Shown here: positions 8,301 through 16,673 of the stretch, piece by piece
Position numbering within the stretch: the stretch's first letter is position 1
Layout: every line of letters starts with the position of its first letter
NCBI GenBank assembly: GCA_964017145.1
Contig: CAXHKQ010000327.1
Coordinates: 1-16,673 of the forward strand
Length of the DNA: 16,673 bases
Reading direction: 5' to 3'
Source: Agrocybe praecox
Lineage: Eukaryota; Basidiomycota; Agaricomycetes; Agaricales; Agrocybaceae
The notes under the pieces: generated by a model
Told to the model about the DNA's origin: nothing
The model's input: only the letters and a program-made list of their open reading frames with translations
The model's database searches: none
Program-made: the position numbers and the translations under genes

Positions 8301-8694
8301 CTCTTGACCAGATATGTTAACACAAGGTAGAATGCGAGGTAGAAAATGCATTTTCTACGTGTAATTGATATTCCCATGCCATTTCATTAGTAACATATAT
8401 TTAATTTTGAACAATGGTCTACTATGATAAATAACCCTATGTTAATTTTTTACGCATCACGTCTTATTCTATACGAATTATTACAGTATAAATCTACTAT
8501 GATTTGAAATAATCACATGTACTTTTTCTCGCCTCACTTAATTTTGTGCAAGAATTTAATTTTCTTCGTCATCGTATACGTTTGTCTACACGAATTCGAA
8601 TTGTCTACATAATTTTTTTTTATTATTTCCGGTATTGTCTACATTGATTCTAGAACTTTTTTTTTCTACGCGTATTAGCAACTCTGCTCTTGAC
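8301..8694. mobile_element. hAT-type MITE (8309-8686) with 8-bp target duplications
   Basis: CTCTTGAC at 8301-8308 and again at 8687-8694 flanks a 378-bp element. It begins CAGATATGTTAACAC, and its other end read on the opposite strand is CAGAGTTGCTAATAC (11 of 15 identical). An 8-bp duplication close to the nTCTAGAn target and CAG ends are hallmarks of hAT transposons. GTAGA or its complement TCTAC occurs nine times inside, GTAGA at the two leftmost sites and TCTAC at the other seven. One pair forms the perfect palindrome GTAGAAAATGCATTTTCTAC at 8339-8358. Such subterminal repeats are typical transposase-binding sites. It has no coding capacity. Confidence 0.85.
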
Positions 8695-8735
8695 TGTGCC
8701 AAATCAGCTGGTTTGTATCTTCGTTTGTTATGCCG

Positions 8736-8744
8736 GCTGACTCA
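8736..8744 (+). promoter_or_regulatory. AP-1 / Maf-CncC-like site upstream of the peroxidase TATA box
   Basis: GCTGACTCA matches the T-MARE core with one extended half-site, 22 bases upstream of the TATA box. Insect antioxidant genes are often driven by CncC/Maf through such sites. The match is to a short consensus only. Confidence 0.4.
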
Positions 8745-8766
8745 ACGACGGTCTTCGTACATCTAC

Positions 8767-8800
8767 TATAAATAGTCGCGTATTCCATCATTCTCACTAC
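8767..8800 (+). promoter_or_regulatory. Core promoter of the glutathione peroxidase gene
   Basis: TATAAATA at 8767-8774 is followed 29 bases later by CTCACT with A at 8796, which resembles the insect initiator TCA(G/T)T(T/C). The spacing is that expected for TATA plus Inr, placing transcription start at about 8796 and giving a 313-base leader before the ATG at 9109. Confidence 0.6.
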
Positions 8801-8944
8801 CACAAAAACCACGACCAACATCAACATCGCATCAATTGCGATTCAATTCTGCATTTTCAGCACAACACAAAGTACAAAGTCAATTATTGTGTCGACTCAT
8901 CTCGAACGCGCCCCACATCACACATCTGTTCCACACGTTTCGAG

Positions 8945-8950
8945 GTAATT
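8945..8950 (+). promoter_or_regulatory. Possible 5' UTR splice donor for a cytosolic peroxidase isoform
   Basis: CGAG|GTAATT at 8945 is a good donor. Splicing from here to the 9320 acceptor would skip the leader exon and make the ATG at 9327 the first start codon, so one gene could supply organellar and cytosolic enzyme. There is no transcript evidence in the sequence. Confidence 0.3.
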
Positions 8951-9108
8951 CGCACATTCACATCAATATTCGCACATTCGCGCCGCGATAAACAATAAAC
9001 ATTCTGGTTGCATCATCATATTTCACACATCTCCTCTGTGCACTCGCGAAACTCCCGCGGCCCTCCCAGCGTACCTTCGCTGCCTGCGCGCACTCGATCC
9101 GATCGATC

Positions 9109-9863
9109 ATGTTCAAGCTGCAGCATCTGCTCAAGTCGGTCGTCCTGACCGGCGCTCCGCTGGTGTCGTCGATCGCCCTGCTCAATCACTTTGAGCCGCA
9201 CGTTTTCGCCGCCGGCGTTCACTCAGCGACGTCCGCTCTGAACGTACGTCGACGCGCTGCCGCAGCTTCGGCATTGTTGCGTCTCTAATCTCCCGTATCT
9301 CCATTCAACCATCCTCACAGAGCAAAATGGCAGCCCAGAACCCCGCAGATCCCAAGTCGGCCACCTCCATCTATGACTTCACCGTGCAGGACAGCTTCGG
9401 TGCCGACGTCGCGCTGGACAAGTACCGCGGCCAGGTGGTGCTGATCGTCAACATTGCCTCCCGTTGCGGCCTCACCATGACGAACTACGCCCAGCTGACC
9501 GAGGTGAAGAACAAGTACTACGACCAGGGCTTCCGGGTGCTCGCGTTCCCGTGCAACCAGTTCGCCAGCGAGATGCCCGAGGCCGATGGCGAGGAGATGG
9601 TGTGCCATCTGCGCTCGGCGCAGGCGGACGTTGGCGACCTGTTCAAGAAGGTGGACGTGAACGGCGATGGGGCGTCGCCGCTGTGGAAGTACCTGAAGCA
9701 CAAGCAGGGCGGTCTGCTGGGCTTCGACGGCATCAAGTGGAACTTCACCAAGTTCCTGGTGGACAAGAACGGTCAGCCGGTGGAGCGTTTCGGGCCGACC
9801 ACCGAGCCGCAGGACATTGCGAAGAGCATCGAGAAGCTGCTGGAGGCGAAGCCGTCGTCATAG
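9109..9863 (+). CDS. PHGPx-type glutathione peroxidase (Cys form), two exons
   Basis: Exons 9109-9243 and 9321-9863 join in phase 0 across a 77-bp intron (AAC|GTACGT...CCTCACAG|AGC) with an in-frame stop, giving 225 residues. The enzyme reduces lipid and hydrogen peroxides; insect forms generally use thioredoxin. Seen in the core: YDFTVQD, the peroxidatic Cys in NIASRCGLT (codon 9465-9467), FPCNQF (Gln of the tetrad), MVCHLR (likely resolving Cys), KVDVNGD and IKWNFTKF (Trp and Asn of the tetrad). Where many animal GPx4 proteins have selenocysteine, this gene has TGC. The first 45 codons give a hydrophobic leader (MFKLQHLL...) suggesting mitochondrial or secretory targeting. The internal ATG at 9327 (MAAQNP) would give a cytosolic form. 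Confidence 0.9.
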
Positions 9864-9965
9864 GCGAAATAAGTTCATTGGACTATTGAATCTTTTGGAA
9901 TAGTCGTGCGGCAGTGATTGAGAGTGAATTAATTATATTTACAATAAATAATGTATTCGAAAATA
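9864..9965 (+). terminator. Peroxidase 3' UTR with AATAAA at 9943-9948
   Basis: A short tail with ACAATAAATAATG lies 80 bases after the stop. The stretch from about 9920 to 9949 recurs almost unchanged at 11996-12028, in the degraded copy described separately. Confidence 0.7.
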
Positions 9966-10260
9966 ACACATCGGTAGTCAGGTCTCCGGTCTAGAACATA
10001 AAAAACGTTTTACAACGTTTTTTTGAATTACCCAACAGTTTAATATTTCGATATGCGCCAAAAACCTGACTTGACACAGATGTTGAGGCAGTTGTTCAAA
10101 ATATAATTTAAAAATTCAACGATAAATCAACTAAAATTGCAGAATATAATACAAATTCTAGAGATATAAAATGATGGATATTTTCTGCATGATCATTTGG
10201 GTATTAGATAGGAAGCTGTGCTCGAAATAGTTGCCGTGTTTGTTGACATCGGCAAACGAA
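9966..10260. other. AT-rich intergenic DNA, nothing recognised
   Basis: No open frame of note, no repeat partner in this window and no RNA-like structure that I can support. Confidence 0.5.
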
Positions 10261-11423
10261 TAACACTACCCGACAAAATTCGACTTTTGCTGAGATACTC
10301 GCTTCAAATATAAAATTTCTTATGTGTTTAGTGCTTCTAAAAACGAAAATCATAATAATTTGTTTTCCCATGGATTAGTTTTTTTGTTGTGATTTTTTTT
10401 ACGTTTTTTGTGTAGTTGTTATGAATAATTTGCAATATTTCGGGTTGGGTCGAAAACACAAAACTACATCATATACCGAAAGGAAGACAATTGAATAACC
10501 TTCATTCCATTCTCAGATACTTTATGTTTATTGATCCCAATTTAAAAGTTATTCAGTGAGAAACGTGAAAAATATGTTTTTCAATGAAAACAAGCTGCAA
10601 ACAAATCCACTAGAAAAATATTAAAAAACATAAACATGCAATATACTTTATAAAATTTTATGTCTTTCGTAAAGCTGACTCAAATACGCATCAATCAAGA
10701 TAATGCAGTTAGAAGTCTGTCGTCTAATGTCTTTGTTATAGGCAAACAAAACTGACCAAATTACCATTTTGATCATACGAATGACAAATTCAACGTGCTA
10801 TATCTTTCTATTGACAAATATCATATATGCAGCATAGTACAATTTTTCGACGTGAATGTCATGGTCTTCATTTCTACATAATTTTCGAAAACAATTTTTT
10901 TCATACCCTCTAGGTTTATCGGAACATGTTCATGACTAGGTCATGTTTGAATGCCTATAACGAAAAATCGTTTCCATAGATTTTCGATTGCACCAGCTTG
11001 ATTGATGCGTTTTTGAGTCAGCTTTATGATGACATAAAATTGAATTAAGTATATTTCATGTGTATATTTTTTTTAATACTTTTTTAGTGGATTTTTTTGC
11101 ATCTTTTTTGCATGAAAAACACATTTTTCACGTTCCTCCCCGAATAACTCTCAAATCTGGATCAATAGACATAAAGTATCTGAGAATGAAATGAAAGTAA
11201 TTAAATTGTCTTTATTTTGGTATATGATGCAGTTTTGTGTTTTTGACCCAACCCGAAATATTGCCAATTATTCATAACAACTACACAAAAAACTTTAAAA
11301 AATCACAACAAAAAAACTAATCCATAGAATAAAAAATTATTATGATCTTCGTTTTTAGGATCACTAAACACACAAGAAATTTCATATTTGAAGCGAGTAT
11401 TTTTTTGGTGTCGGGTGGTGTAA
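10261..11423. mobile_element. Fold-back element with ~490-bp inverted arms and TAA target duplications
   Basis: The left arm 10264-10760 pairs with the right arm 10939-11420 over nearly the full length of each, with scattered mismatches and small gaps. Aligned landmarks include ATACTCGCTTCAAATAT, ATTCTCAGATACTTTATG, GCTGACTCAAA and GTTATAGGC. A loop of about 180 bases separates them. The termini are CACTACCCGAC and, on the opposite strand, CACCACCCGAC. TAA flanks both ends (10261-10263, 11421-11423), a 3-bp duplication compatible with PIF/Harbinger elements (TWA). There are no coding remnants. If transcribed it would fold into a long hairpin. Confidence 0.8.
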
Positions 11424-11588
11424 TCTTGACGATGTTTGGGAAAGCTGAACGAGTTGTAAATCGAATCGAATTCTCCAGATTGCAAAAATATTATCTAAGG
11501 AAGGAGATAGAGCTCGAATTAGGTGGTGATAGCCAAAATTAGGCATATTTTGAGACCGAAGACGAAATCGATTCTGTCAGACCGCAGA
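11424..11588. other. Intergenic remnant, nothing recognised
   Basis: Short AT-rich stretch between the fold-back element and the mariner fragment. The open frame that crosses it (11342-11542) is half made of fold-back arm sequence and is not considered a gene. Confidence 0.4.
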
Positions 11589-11819
11589 CTAAACAGCCCA
11601 AACAGAGTGTCGCTCTGTCCATGCAGATGACGTCTGATTGAACTCCGGAGTGTAGTTATGGAGAAATGTTTTATTCACTGTCAACAATTTGTCAACAAAT
11701 TCAGCTTTATCGCGTTCAATCACTTCAAAATAGTGCTCCGAAGTATCAAGCTGAATTTGTCTTACCGATTTAGAGTTCGAGCGGCCGACATTTCGCATGC
11801 CAACAAATTTATGAAACAA
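11589..11819 (-). pseudogene. Mariner transposase fragment
   Basis: The minus strand encodes about 76 residues covering the middle of a mariner (Tc1/mariner, DD34D) transposase: an ERDKAEFVDKLLTVNKTFLHNYTPE segment resembling the first catalytic block, then QTSSAWTE. The position normally held by the first catalytic Asp in TVDE-like motifs is Asn (TVNK). The reading frame ends before the rest of the catalytic domain, and neither terminal repeat is seen. It is a dead internal fragment, identified from family motifs only. Confidence 0.75.
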
Positions 11820-11844
11820 TTTGTTTAATATCTACAAGGTATCA

Positions 11845-12035
11845 TCTCCCGCTACCGCGAGGACATTTCATATTCCGTCTGTAGCTGCAACACAAAGCCG
11901 TCCGCGTTACAATGGAGTTTATTCGCGAAATAGGGATATGTCCACACTCATCTAGCAAGGGACCATCCAGAATATGTTAGTGAGTGACTCCGAGTGAGAG
12001 TGACGAATTAATTCTATTTACAATAAATATGCATT
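11845..12035 (+). pseudogene. Degraded copy of the glutathione peroxidase 3' end
   Basis: Landmarks of the peroxidase 3' end recur here in the same order: CCGCxAGGACATT (11855-11867; functional gene near 9808-9818), AGCTGC, AAGCCGTC (11895; gene 9849), GCGAAATA, and then a 33-base block at 11996-12028. That block matches 9920-9949 at 29 of 30 positions, with a 3-base insertion, and includes ACAATAAAT. The coding part is scrambled by indels, while the UTR block is nearly intact. The UTR match is strong; the coding match is weaker. I infer a truncated duplicate of the gene about 2 kb away. Confidence 0.55.
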
Positions 12036-12153
12036 TGAATATGGTTTTAAACATGTGTAGAGTGTGTTGTGTACTTGTACAATTTATATGTTTATGATGA
12101 AGTAACAAAAAACGCCACCGCCTCTCCGTCGACCACCTTGGCGCCTCCTACGC

Positions 12154-15100
12154 CTACGAACCGCCCGATTTTCCGCCACCCATCAGACTGGTGTACTGGT
12201 CCATCAGCGGTCGCAGGTACGACGAGAACAGGCCGCCGTCCTCCTGCTGGACGACGGTCGCCGTGGGCACCGCCTGGTAGCGCACATAGTGCTTGTTGCT
12301 GGACTGCGGCCGCTGCTGCTGCTGATGCTGCGGATACTGGTGCTTGTGCTGTTGCGGAACGGCCGCTGAGGGCTGCGGCTGGTCGAGCTGCTGGTGCGAT
12401 GGCGACGGCGACGGCTGCAATGGGCCGACGTGCTGCTGCTCGTAGTCGTACTGTTGCGGCTGCACCTGCTGCTGTTGCTGCTGCGGTGACTGGTGTTGCT
12501 GCTGCTGCTGCTGCTGCAACTGGAGGTATTTCTCGAGCGGGACGGGGACGGGCACGGGAATCGCTTGAACTTTGTAGCCGGCATCCACCAGTGCCTGATG
12601 TGTTTCGGTTTGTTCATGGTGCGATGGATAGAAATAAGTTATTAGAATGAATTTATTATTTTTTGAATTTGTATTATCAATTTTGAATAATGAGATTTGG
12701 TTTGCAATCTATTTTTTTCAAGTATATGAGCATTGACCGAGGTCGCTCGATATTGGAAAGTGAAATCGGAGCCACGAAACTTGGACATTTTATATGAAAA
12801 GAAAAGCAATCAATATTTGTATCGTGATCGGCGTTAACACGTAATGCCCCAGCCCCATTTTTATAATATATATCTTTGGCCTAAACACGAATTTTATGAT
12901 ATCAGATGATGTTTTTTTTCTTCAATATAATGCGTCGTTTAGCAGTAATCGCCTTGCCCACGGTGTTGTCAAGCGGTCCGTTACGTGTTAAGTAGTAAGC
13001 TTTCAAAGTATTAGGTGTACAACCTTGCTCCCGCCGTTTTTTCCAACTTTGAGAATTTATTGTGAAGAAACGGCTACATATTTCTTGTTCAAAATACTGA
13101 CCATTGCTAGATACTACTGTTGGCCATCTTTTTGGTAGCGTCCGGGTTTCGTGGCCTTACAACGGGTCGTCTTTTGTAGCGATTCATTAAACATTCACAT
13201 TTTTCACTTATTCATGAAATCGGGAGTCCTCGTCAAGGAGGCCTAGAGCCATCGATCGAGACAAGTAGTTTTCAGATGAAGCCAAGTCCGGCGAGTATAG
13301 CGGGGGGTTGAAATTTCACATATCGGACTTCCCAGGTATTATTTAACATTTTTTGCGATGAGGTGTCGAGAATTGAAATACAGGAAAATGACTAAATTGT
13401 TTTTTTTTATTCAATTAGGGCCGCTTTTCTTTCAGTGATCGACTCAAATGCATCAATTTCGTTCGGAATCGATCCCCTGTGTTGATTTCACTTGGCCTCG
13501 GCCCTTTATAACACACCATACACATCTGGACCCACCCGAAGACCAAAAGGCCTAAGACTCCGGAATCACAATTTTTGAAGCGTTGAATTCACTCGCGAAA
13601 CGATCTTTATCATTATGAGCAGCCTCGCCGTAAGTGTCTGAGCGCATCGATGAGCCTCAGCCTTATTGGTCTTCGATTTAAATAAGAAAAGCATGACTTC
13701 CCGCAAATAAGGCAAATTTGGCTCGAACTCGGACATGTTCAATCGAGAATAAGTTCGTGATGCAAATTGATAAGGATCTATTTTTTATGCCATTATGCTC
13801 ACAGATACACAAGCTTGGTAGTATTTGGTATTAGAGACCATAACTTTTCACTGGAGTGAACCTTCAATTTCTTTCTTAGCGGATGGCCACTGTTAAGAAT
13901 TTTCTTCTACTATAGAAACAATTTTAGTAAACAAAATGGCATCATTACACAGTTCCCTGTTTTGACGGAGCGTTTGATAAATTTGAGGTGTCGTTTCCGG
14001 GGAATACAATTACCTGGAATTCCGCCTGCGTCAACGGTCGCTTCTGATCTGGCGGCGGCAGCCGCGGAATCGGTTTCTCCTTCCTTGCACCGCTCGGCCC
14101 TGGCGCTGCGGCAGCATACTGCACCTGCTGCTGCTGCTGCTGCTGCTGGTGGGCGCCGTGCTGGTATGCCCCATGCTGCTGCTGACCACCTGCTGACGCA
14201 GCAGGTCTCGCATGTCCGGGTGCCGGCCGCGGCTGCTGCTGCTGCTGCTGCTGCTTCTTGTAATACTGTTGCTGCTGGTGCTGTGGCTGCGTGGCGGCCG
14301 CTTCATCGCCAGCCTGCAACTGCAGCTGGTGATGGTGATGCTGTTGCTGCGGGTGCGGTCGAGGCTCGTACTGCAGCTGCGGCGGATCGATGATCTTCAC
14401 CGAATTGGCGCGCACCGGCGACGACGACGGCGACGGACCGCCGCCGGCGCCACCGCGCAACTGCACAGGGGCGACGGTCGCCTTGTGCTGAGGTGCCGAC
14501 TGGGCGTGCTGCAGCCGGTGATGCGATGGAGCCACTACTGACTTCTGCTGCTGCTGTTGCTGCTGCAGATGCTGTGCTTGCAGCTGCTCGTACTCCTGCT
14601 GGCTGATCTCGATCGGGGCGGCTTCACGTTGGCCAGAGTGCTGCTGCTGTTGCTCCGGAGCAATGAAGTACTGGTACTTGGGTTGCTGCTGCTGCGACGG
14701 TGGCGCCCTGGGCGATGGATGCGGCGCTTCGGGCAGATATTTGTTCGGACTGTCAGCGGCCTGCACGTATTGGATTTCGTAGGGCTGCTGGGCCTGCTGC
14801 TGGTGATGGTGCACCTGCTTAGTGTTGCCCACGGTAATGACGCTGCCATCTTCCGGCTGCTGCGGCTGGCCTGCGTACTGCTGCAGCTGCAGAACGGGCT
14901 GCGCTTGCTGATGATGCGGACGAACGTTGCCGACCAGACGCTGCGTTTGCGGACTGAACTCACCGCTGGCGGTCACGTATTGCGGATGCTGTTGCTGCTG
15001 GTAGGCCGTCGATTGATGTTGCTGTTGCTGTGTGAACGCGAATCGCTGGGCGTTGTGCTGGGGAGCGGCGGCGGCGGCGACGGACGACGATGGCTGAGGC

Positions 15101-15939
15101 GTGAGCTGCAGCGAAGGTTTGAAGACCAGCTGCTTGTTGGGCTGTTGTGGCTGCTGATGCTGCGGCTGATAGTGATTTTGCTGGTGGTGGTGCTGCTGCT
15201 TGCTGGGCACCTCCTGCGACTCGGACTCGTCCAGGCCGCTGGGATGGTAGTGTGCCGGATGCGACGACGCCGGCTGGTGAGCGCCAGCCGCCTTGTTGGA
15301 CTCCTCGAGCATGGCCAGCTCCTTTTCCAGAGAGAAATCGCCGAGCGGGTATCCACTGTGCTGCTGCTGCTGTTGCGGCTGTCGATTGTACTGCTGGACC
15401 GGGCTGCCGCTCGGCGTCGTGATCAGCTTGCGCGGCTGGTGATCGGCGTGCTGGCCGGCTGGTTTCTTGTACGCGCCCAGGCCGCCGAGAGAGTGCAGCG
15501 GCACCGCCGACGTGTGCGGAACGCCGGCTGCCGATTTGGCCGGTTGTGGCTGCTCAGCGACGGAGGAGGGCAGCGGGGCGGTGGGCTGCTGTTGCTTGTG
15601 CACAAAGTGATACTTTTGGCTGAGCTGACGGTTCTGTTCCTCGGTCTTCTTTAGCAGTTCCTGGTACTCGGCCTCGGTCAGCACTTTGGCCGGTGGCGAT
15701 TGGGCTGGATCGGCTGCTTCTGGGCCAGCACCAGAGGGGCCAGCAGCGTACTGCTGGGCGCCCGCTGCGGCTGCAGCTGTCGGTTGGAAGTGTGCCTGTC
15801 GTTGGGCTGTTGGGCTGGCCTGTTGCTGATCCCGCTGATGTTGTTGGGCGATGTTGGGCTGCAGCTGCAGCAGCTGCTGTTGCTGCGGCGGCGACTGCGC
15901 CGCTGTTGGCTGGTAGTTGTAGTAGTCGGGGGACTCGTA
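12154..15939 (-). CDS. Gln-rich low-complexity protein, last two coding exons (5' end outside or unseen)
   Basis: Exons on the minus strand are 15939-14014 (642 codons) and 12594-12154 (146 codons plus stop), both phase 0, joined as LTQAEFQ|ALVDAGYKV. The first begins after a perfect TACTAAC branch point and an AATCCAG acceptor at 15940. The donor is CAG|GTAATT and the second acceptor is CACATCAG. The product is Gln, Pro, His and Ala rich, with many polyQ runs and the motifs KVLTEAEYQELLKK, SQKYHFVHKQ and PRLPPPDQKRPLTQAEFQALVDAGYKVQAIPVPVPVP. The PVPVPVP tail recalls insect cuticular and other secreted proteins, but the polyQ recalls transcriptional co-factors. I do not recognise the family. 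No signal peptide is visible because the upstream exon is missing. A possible AATAAA on this strand lies at 11923-11918. Confidence 0.75.
12834..12991. mobile_element. 150-bp piggyBac-like MITE flanked by TTAA
   Basis: TTAA at 12834-12837 and 12988-12991 flanks 12838-12987. The ends are CACGTAATG and, on the opposite strand, CACGTAACG. Exact TTAA duplication with CAC-starting short inverted repeats is diagnostic of the piggyBac superfamily. There is no coding content, so mobility would depend on a transposase encoded elsewhere. Confidence 0.75.
13040..13740 (-). pseudogene. Decayed maT/mariner-like transposase gene
   Basis: Read on the minus strand, fragments of one transposase appear in the correct order but in shifting frames with stops. 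They are: an N-terminal MSEFEPNLPYLREVMLFLF...NKAEAH helix from about 13736; TGDRFRTKLMHLSRSLKEKRP near 13430-13490; PPLYSPDLASSENYLSRSM near 13250-13310; and WPTVVSSNGQYFE near 13090-13130. Where the family has the third catalytic Asp (SPDLAxSD), this copy has Glu. The span of about 700 bases is shorter than the usual ~1 kb coding region, so an internal deletion is likely. Terminal repeats are not securely identified. Confidence 0.75.
14090..15900 (-). repeat. CAG/CTG-rich polyglutamine microsatellites
   Basis: The large exon of the Gln-rich gene contains many runs of CTG/TTG on the plus strand, encoding Gln tracts. Examples lie near 14125-14150, 14230-14255, 14545-14570 and 15360-15375. These tracts are prone to length change and explain the long Leu- or Ser-rich open frames on other frames here, which are artefacts. 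Confidence 0.8.
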
Positions 15940-16673
15940 CTGGATTGGCGAACGCGTTAGTAGAAACGGATTCAAAAAATATGTTGGCGTTAATAGGAGG
16001 TAGACATTTGAGAAATATCCTCAATCATCTGGTTCCGTGTGAGCTGTGAGCGGTCGATAGTGTTGGAAGTTAGACTTTACTGAATTAGGCTTCATATTTG
16101 GGGAAAATTGTACTGGATTTGAGAATGTTGCTCGACACTGTTGAGCCTTATTTTGGGCCTCACTTTGATTAAATCCTTATTGATAGATATATGCCAATTT
16201 GTATTTGTAAAGGCCAAGAAAGATAGGTTCACAAATGCCCCCTATGTCCGGCTTTACGCTATATGCTCAGTATAGTAATAGACAAATAACAATCGAGCGG
16301 GCGTTTTATGGTTGTAACATTTGCGATTTGTATCGATGACGCAGACGCCGCAACGCACACAATTCACTATTCGCCACGCCATTCCATGACCTCTATATTA
16401 TAACTGCATAACCGTGTTGCGCGCAGGCGCATTCATATTCTACTCTACAATACATATTAGTGTGCACTTGGTCACGGCGCACGTGCAACGCCGATCGGAA
16501 GGTGTCGGTTGCCATGCCATTCAAATATGATTCAACAACATCGCTTGCGCTGCTGCACACAGCTGCGCTTGGCAATATTTTACACCACCACCGACCAAAC
16601 GACTGCCATCAAACTGTCCCATTTTGTGCGCGCCAAACGAAAGGTTACAATGCACAATGCTGCTGCGCACACA
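15940..16673. other. Upstream intron or 5' flank of the Gln-rich gene
   Basis: No exon, signal-peptide coding segment, TATA box or repeat could be supported here on either strand. The short open frames lack recognisable motifs. The first coding exon of the Gln-rich gene is expected here or beyond the window edge. Confidence 0.4.

Larger units (their letters stand above)
12595..14013 (-). other. Intron of the Gln-rich gene carrying two transposon remnants
   Basis: A 1,419-bp intron between two phase-0 exons. It contains a piggyBac-like MITE (12838-12987) and a decayed maT/mariner gene (about 13040-13740). The rest, 12620-12830 and 13745-14010, is AT-rich without other recognisable content. 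Confidence 0.7.

Noticed and set aside
9465..9467. Possible selenocysteine at the peroxidase active site
   Set aside because: The codon is TGC, not TGA, and no SECIS element is needed. This is the cysteine form usual in flies.
11342..11542. 66-residue plus-strand open frame
   Set aside because: Half of it is the right arm of the fold-back element. It has no motif and no splice context.
12069..12650. Ala/Arg-rich plus-strand open frame
   Set aside because: It is antisense to the last exon of the Gln-rich gene and is made of polyQ codons read on the wrong strand.
14557..15654. 365-residue plus-strand Leu-rich open frame
   Set aside because: It is antisense to the polyglutamine exon (CTG/TTG runs read as Leu). 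The minus-strand frame has the coherent motifs and splice sites.
15940..15975. ATG at 15975 (minus) as start of the Gln-rich protein
   Set aside because: It lies before a TACTAAC branch point and an AATCCAG acceptor, so these codons are most likely intron. The real start should be in an upstream exon.

Overview
The window is nuclear DNA of an insect, most likely a nematoceran (mosquito- or midge-like) fly. The reasons are GC-rich coding exons set in AT-rich non-coding DNA, short GT-AG introns with readable branch points, an insect-type cysteine glutathione peroxidase, long CAG/CTG polyglutamine tracts, and remnants of mariner, hAT-, piggyBac- and Harbinger-like DNA transposons. The species cannot be fixed from the sequence alone.

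Layout. (1) 165-7939 (+): one 14-exon gene for an acid beta-glucosidase (glucosylceramidase, GH30 family). Exon 1 encodes a signal peptide. Exons 2-3 encode the Cys-rich N-terminal strands typical of the family. Exons 13-14 encode the (beta/alpha)8 catalytic core. Between these halves, exons 4-12 and the first half of exon 13 add about 1,140 residues: DKxNxTG repeats dense in N-glycosylation sequons, then a Ser/Thr/Gly mucin-like tract. The protein would be about 1,700 residues, against roughly 500-560 for ordinary family members. Every exon of the insert starts and ends in phase 1, and one carries a +1 frameshift. (2) 8301-8694: a hAT-type MITE with 8-bp target duplications, between the two plus-strand genes. 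(3) 8738-9950 (+): a compact two-exon PHGPx-type glutathione peroxidase with TATA box, initiator and poly(A) signal. (4) 9965-12040: a transposon-rich gap with a 1.16-kb fold-back element, a mariner fragment and a degraded copy of the glutathione peroxidase 3' end. (5) 12154-15939 (-): the last two coding exons of a Gln-rich protein of unknown function. Its intron holds a 150-bp piggyBac-like MITE and a decayed maT/mariner transposase gene. (6) 15940-16673: upstream intron or flank of that gene, with no feature I can support.

The genes share no obvious pathway; they are neighbours, not an operon. The observation most worth pursuing is the giant glycosylated insertion in the glucosylceramidase. 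It appears to sit in a loop before the catalytic barrel, has an exon structure that permits in-frame skipping of any unit, and shows recent tandem duplication with almost identical introns.
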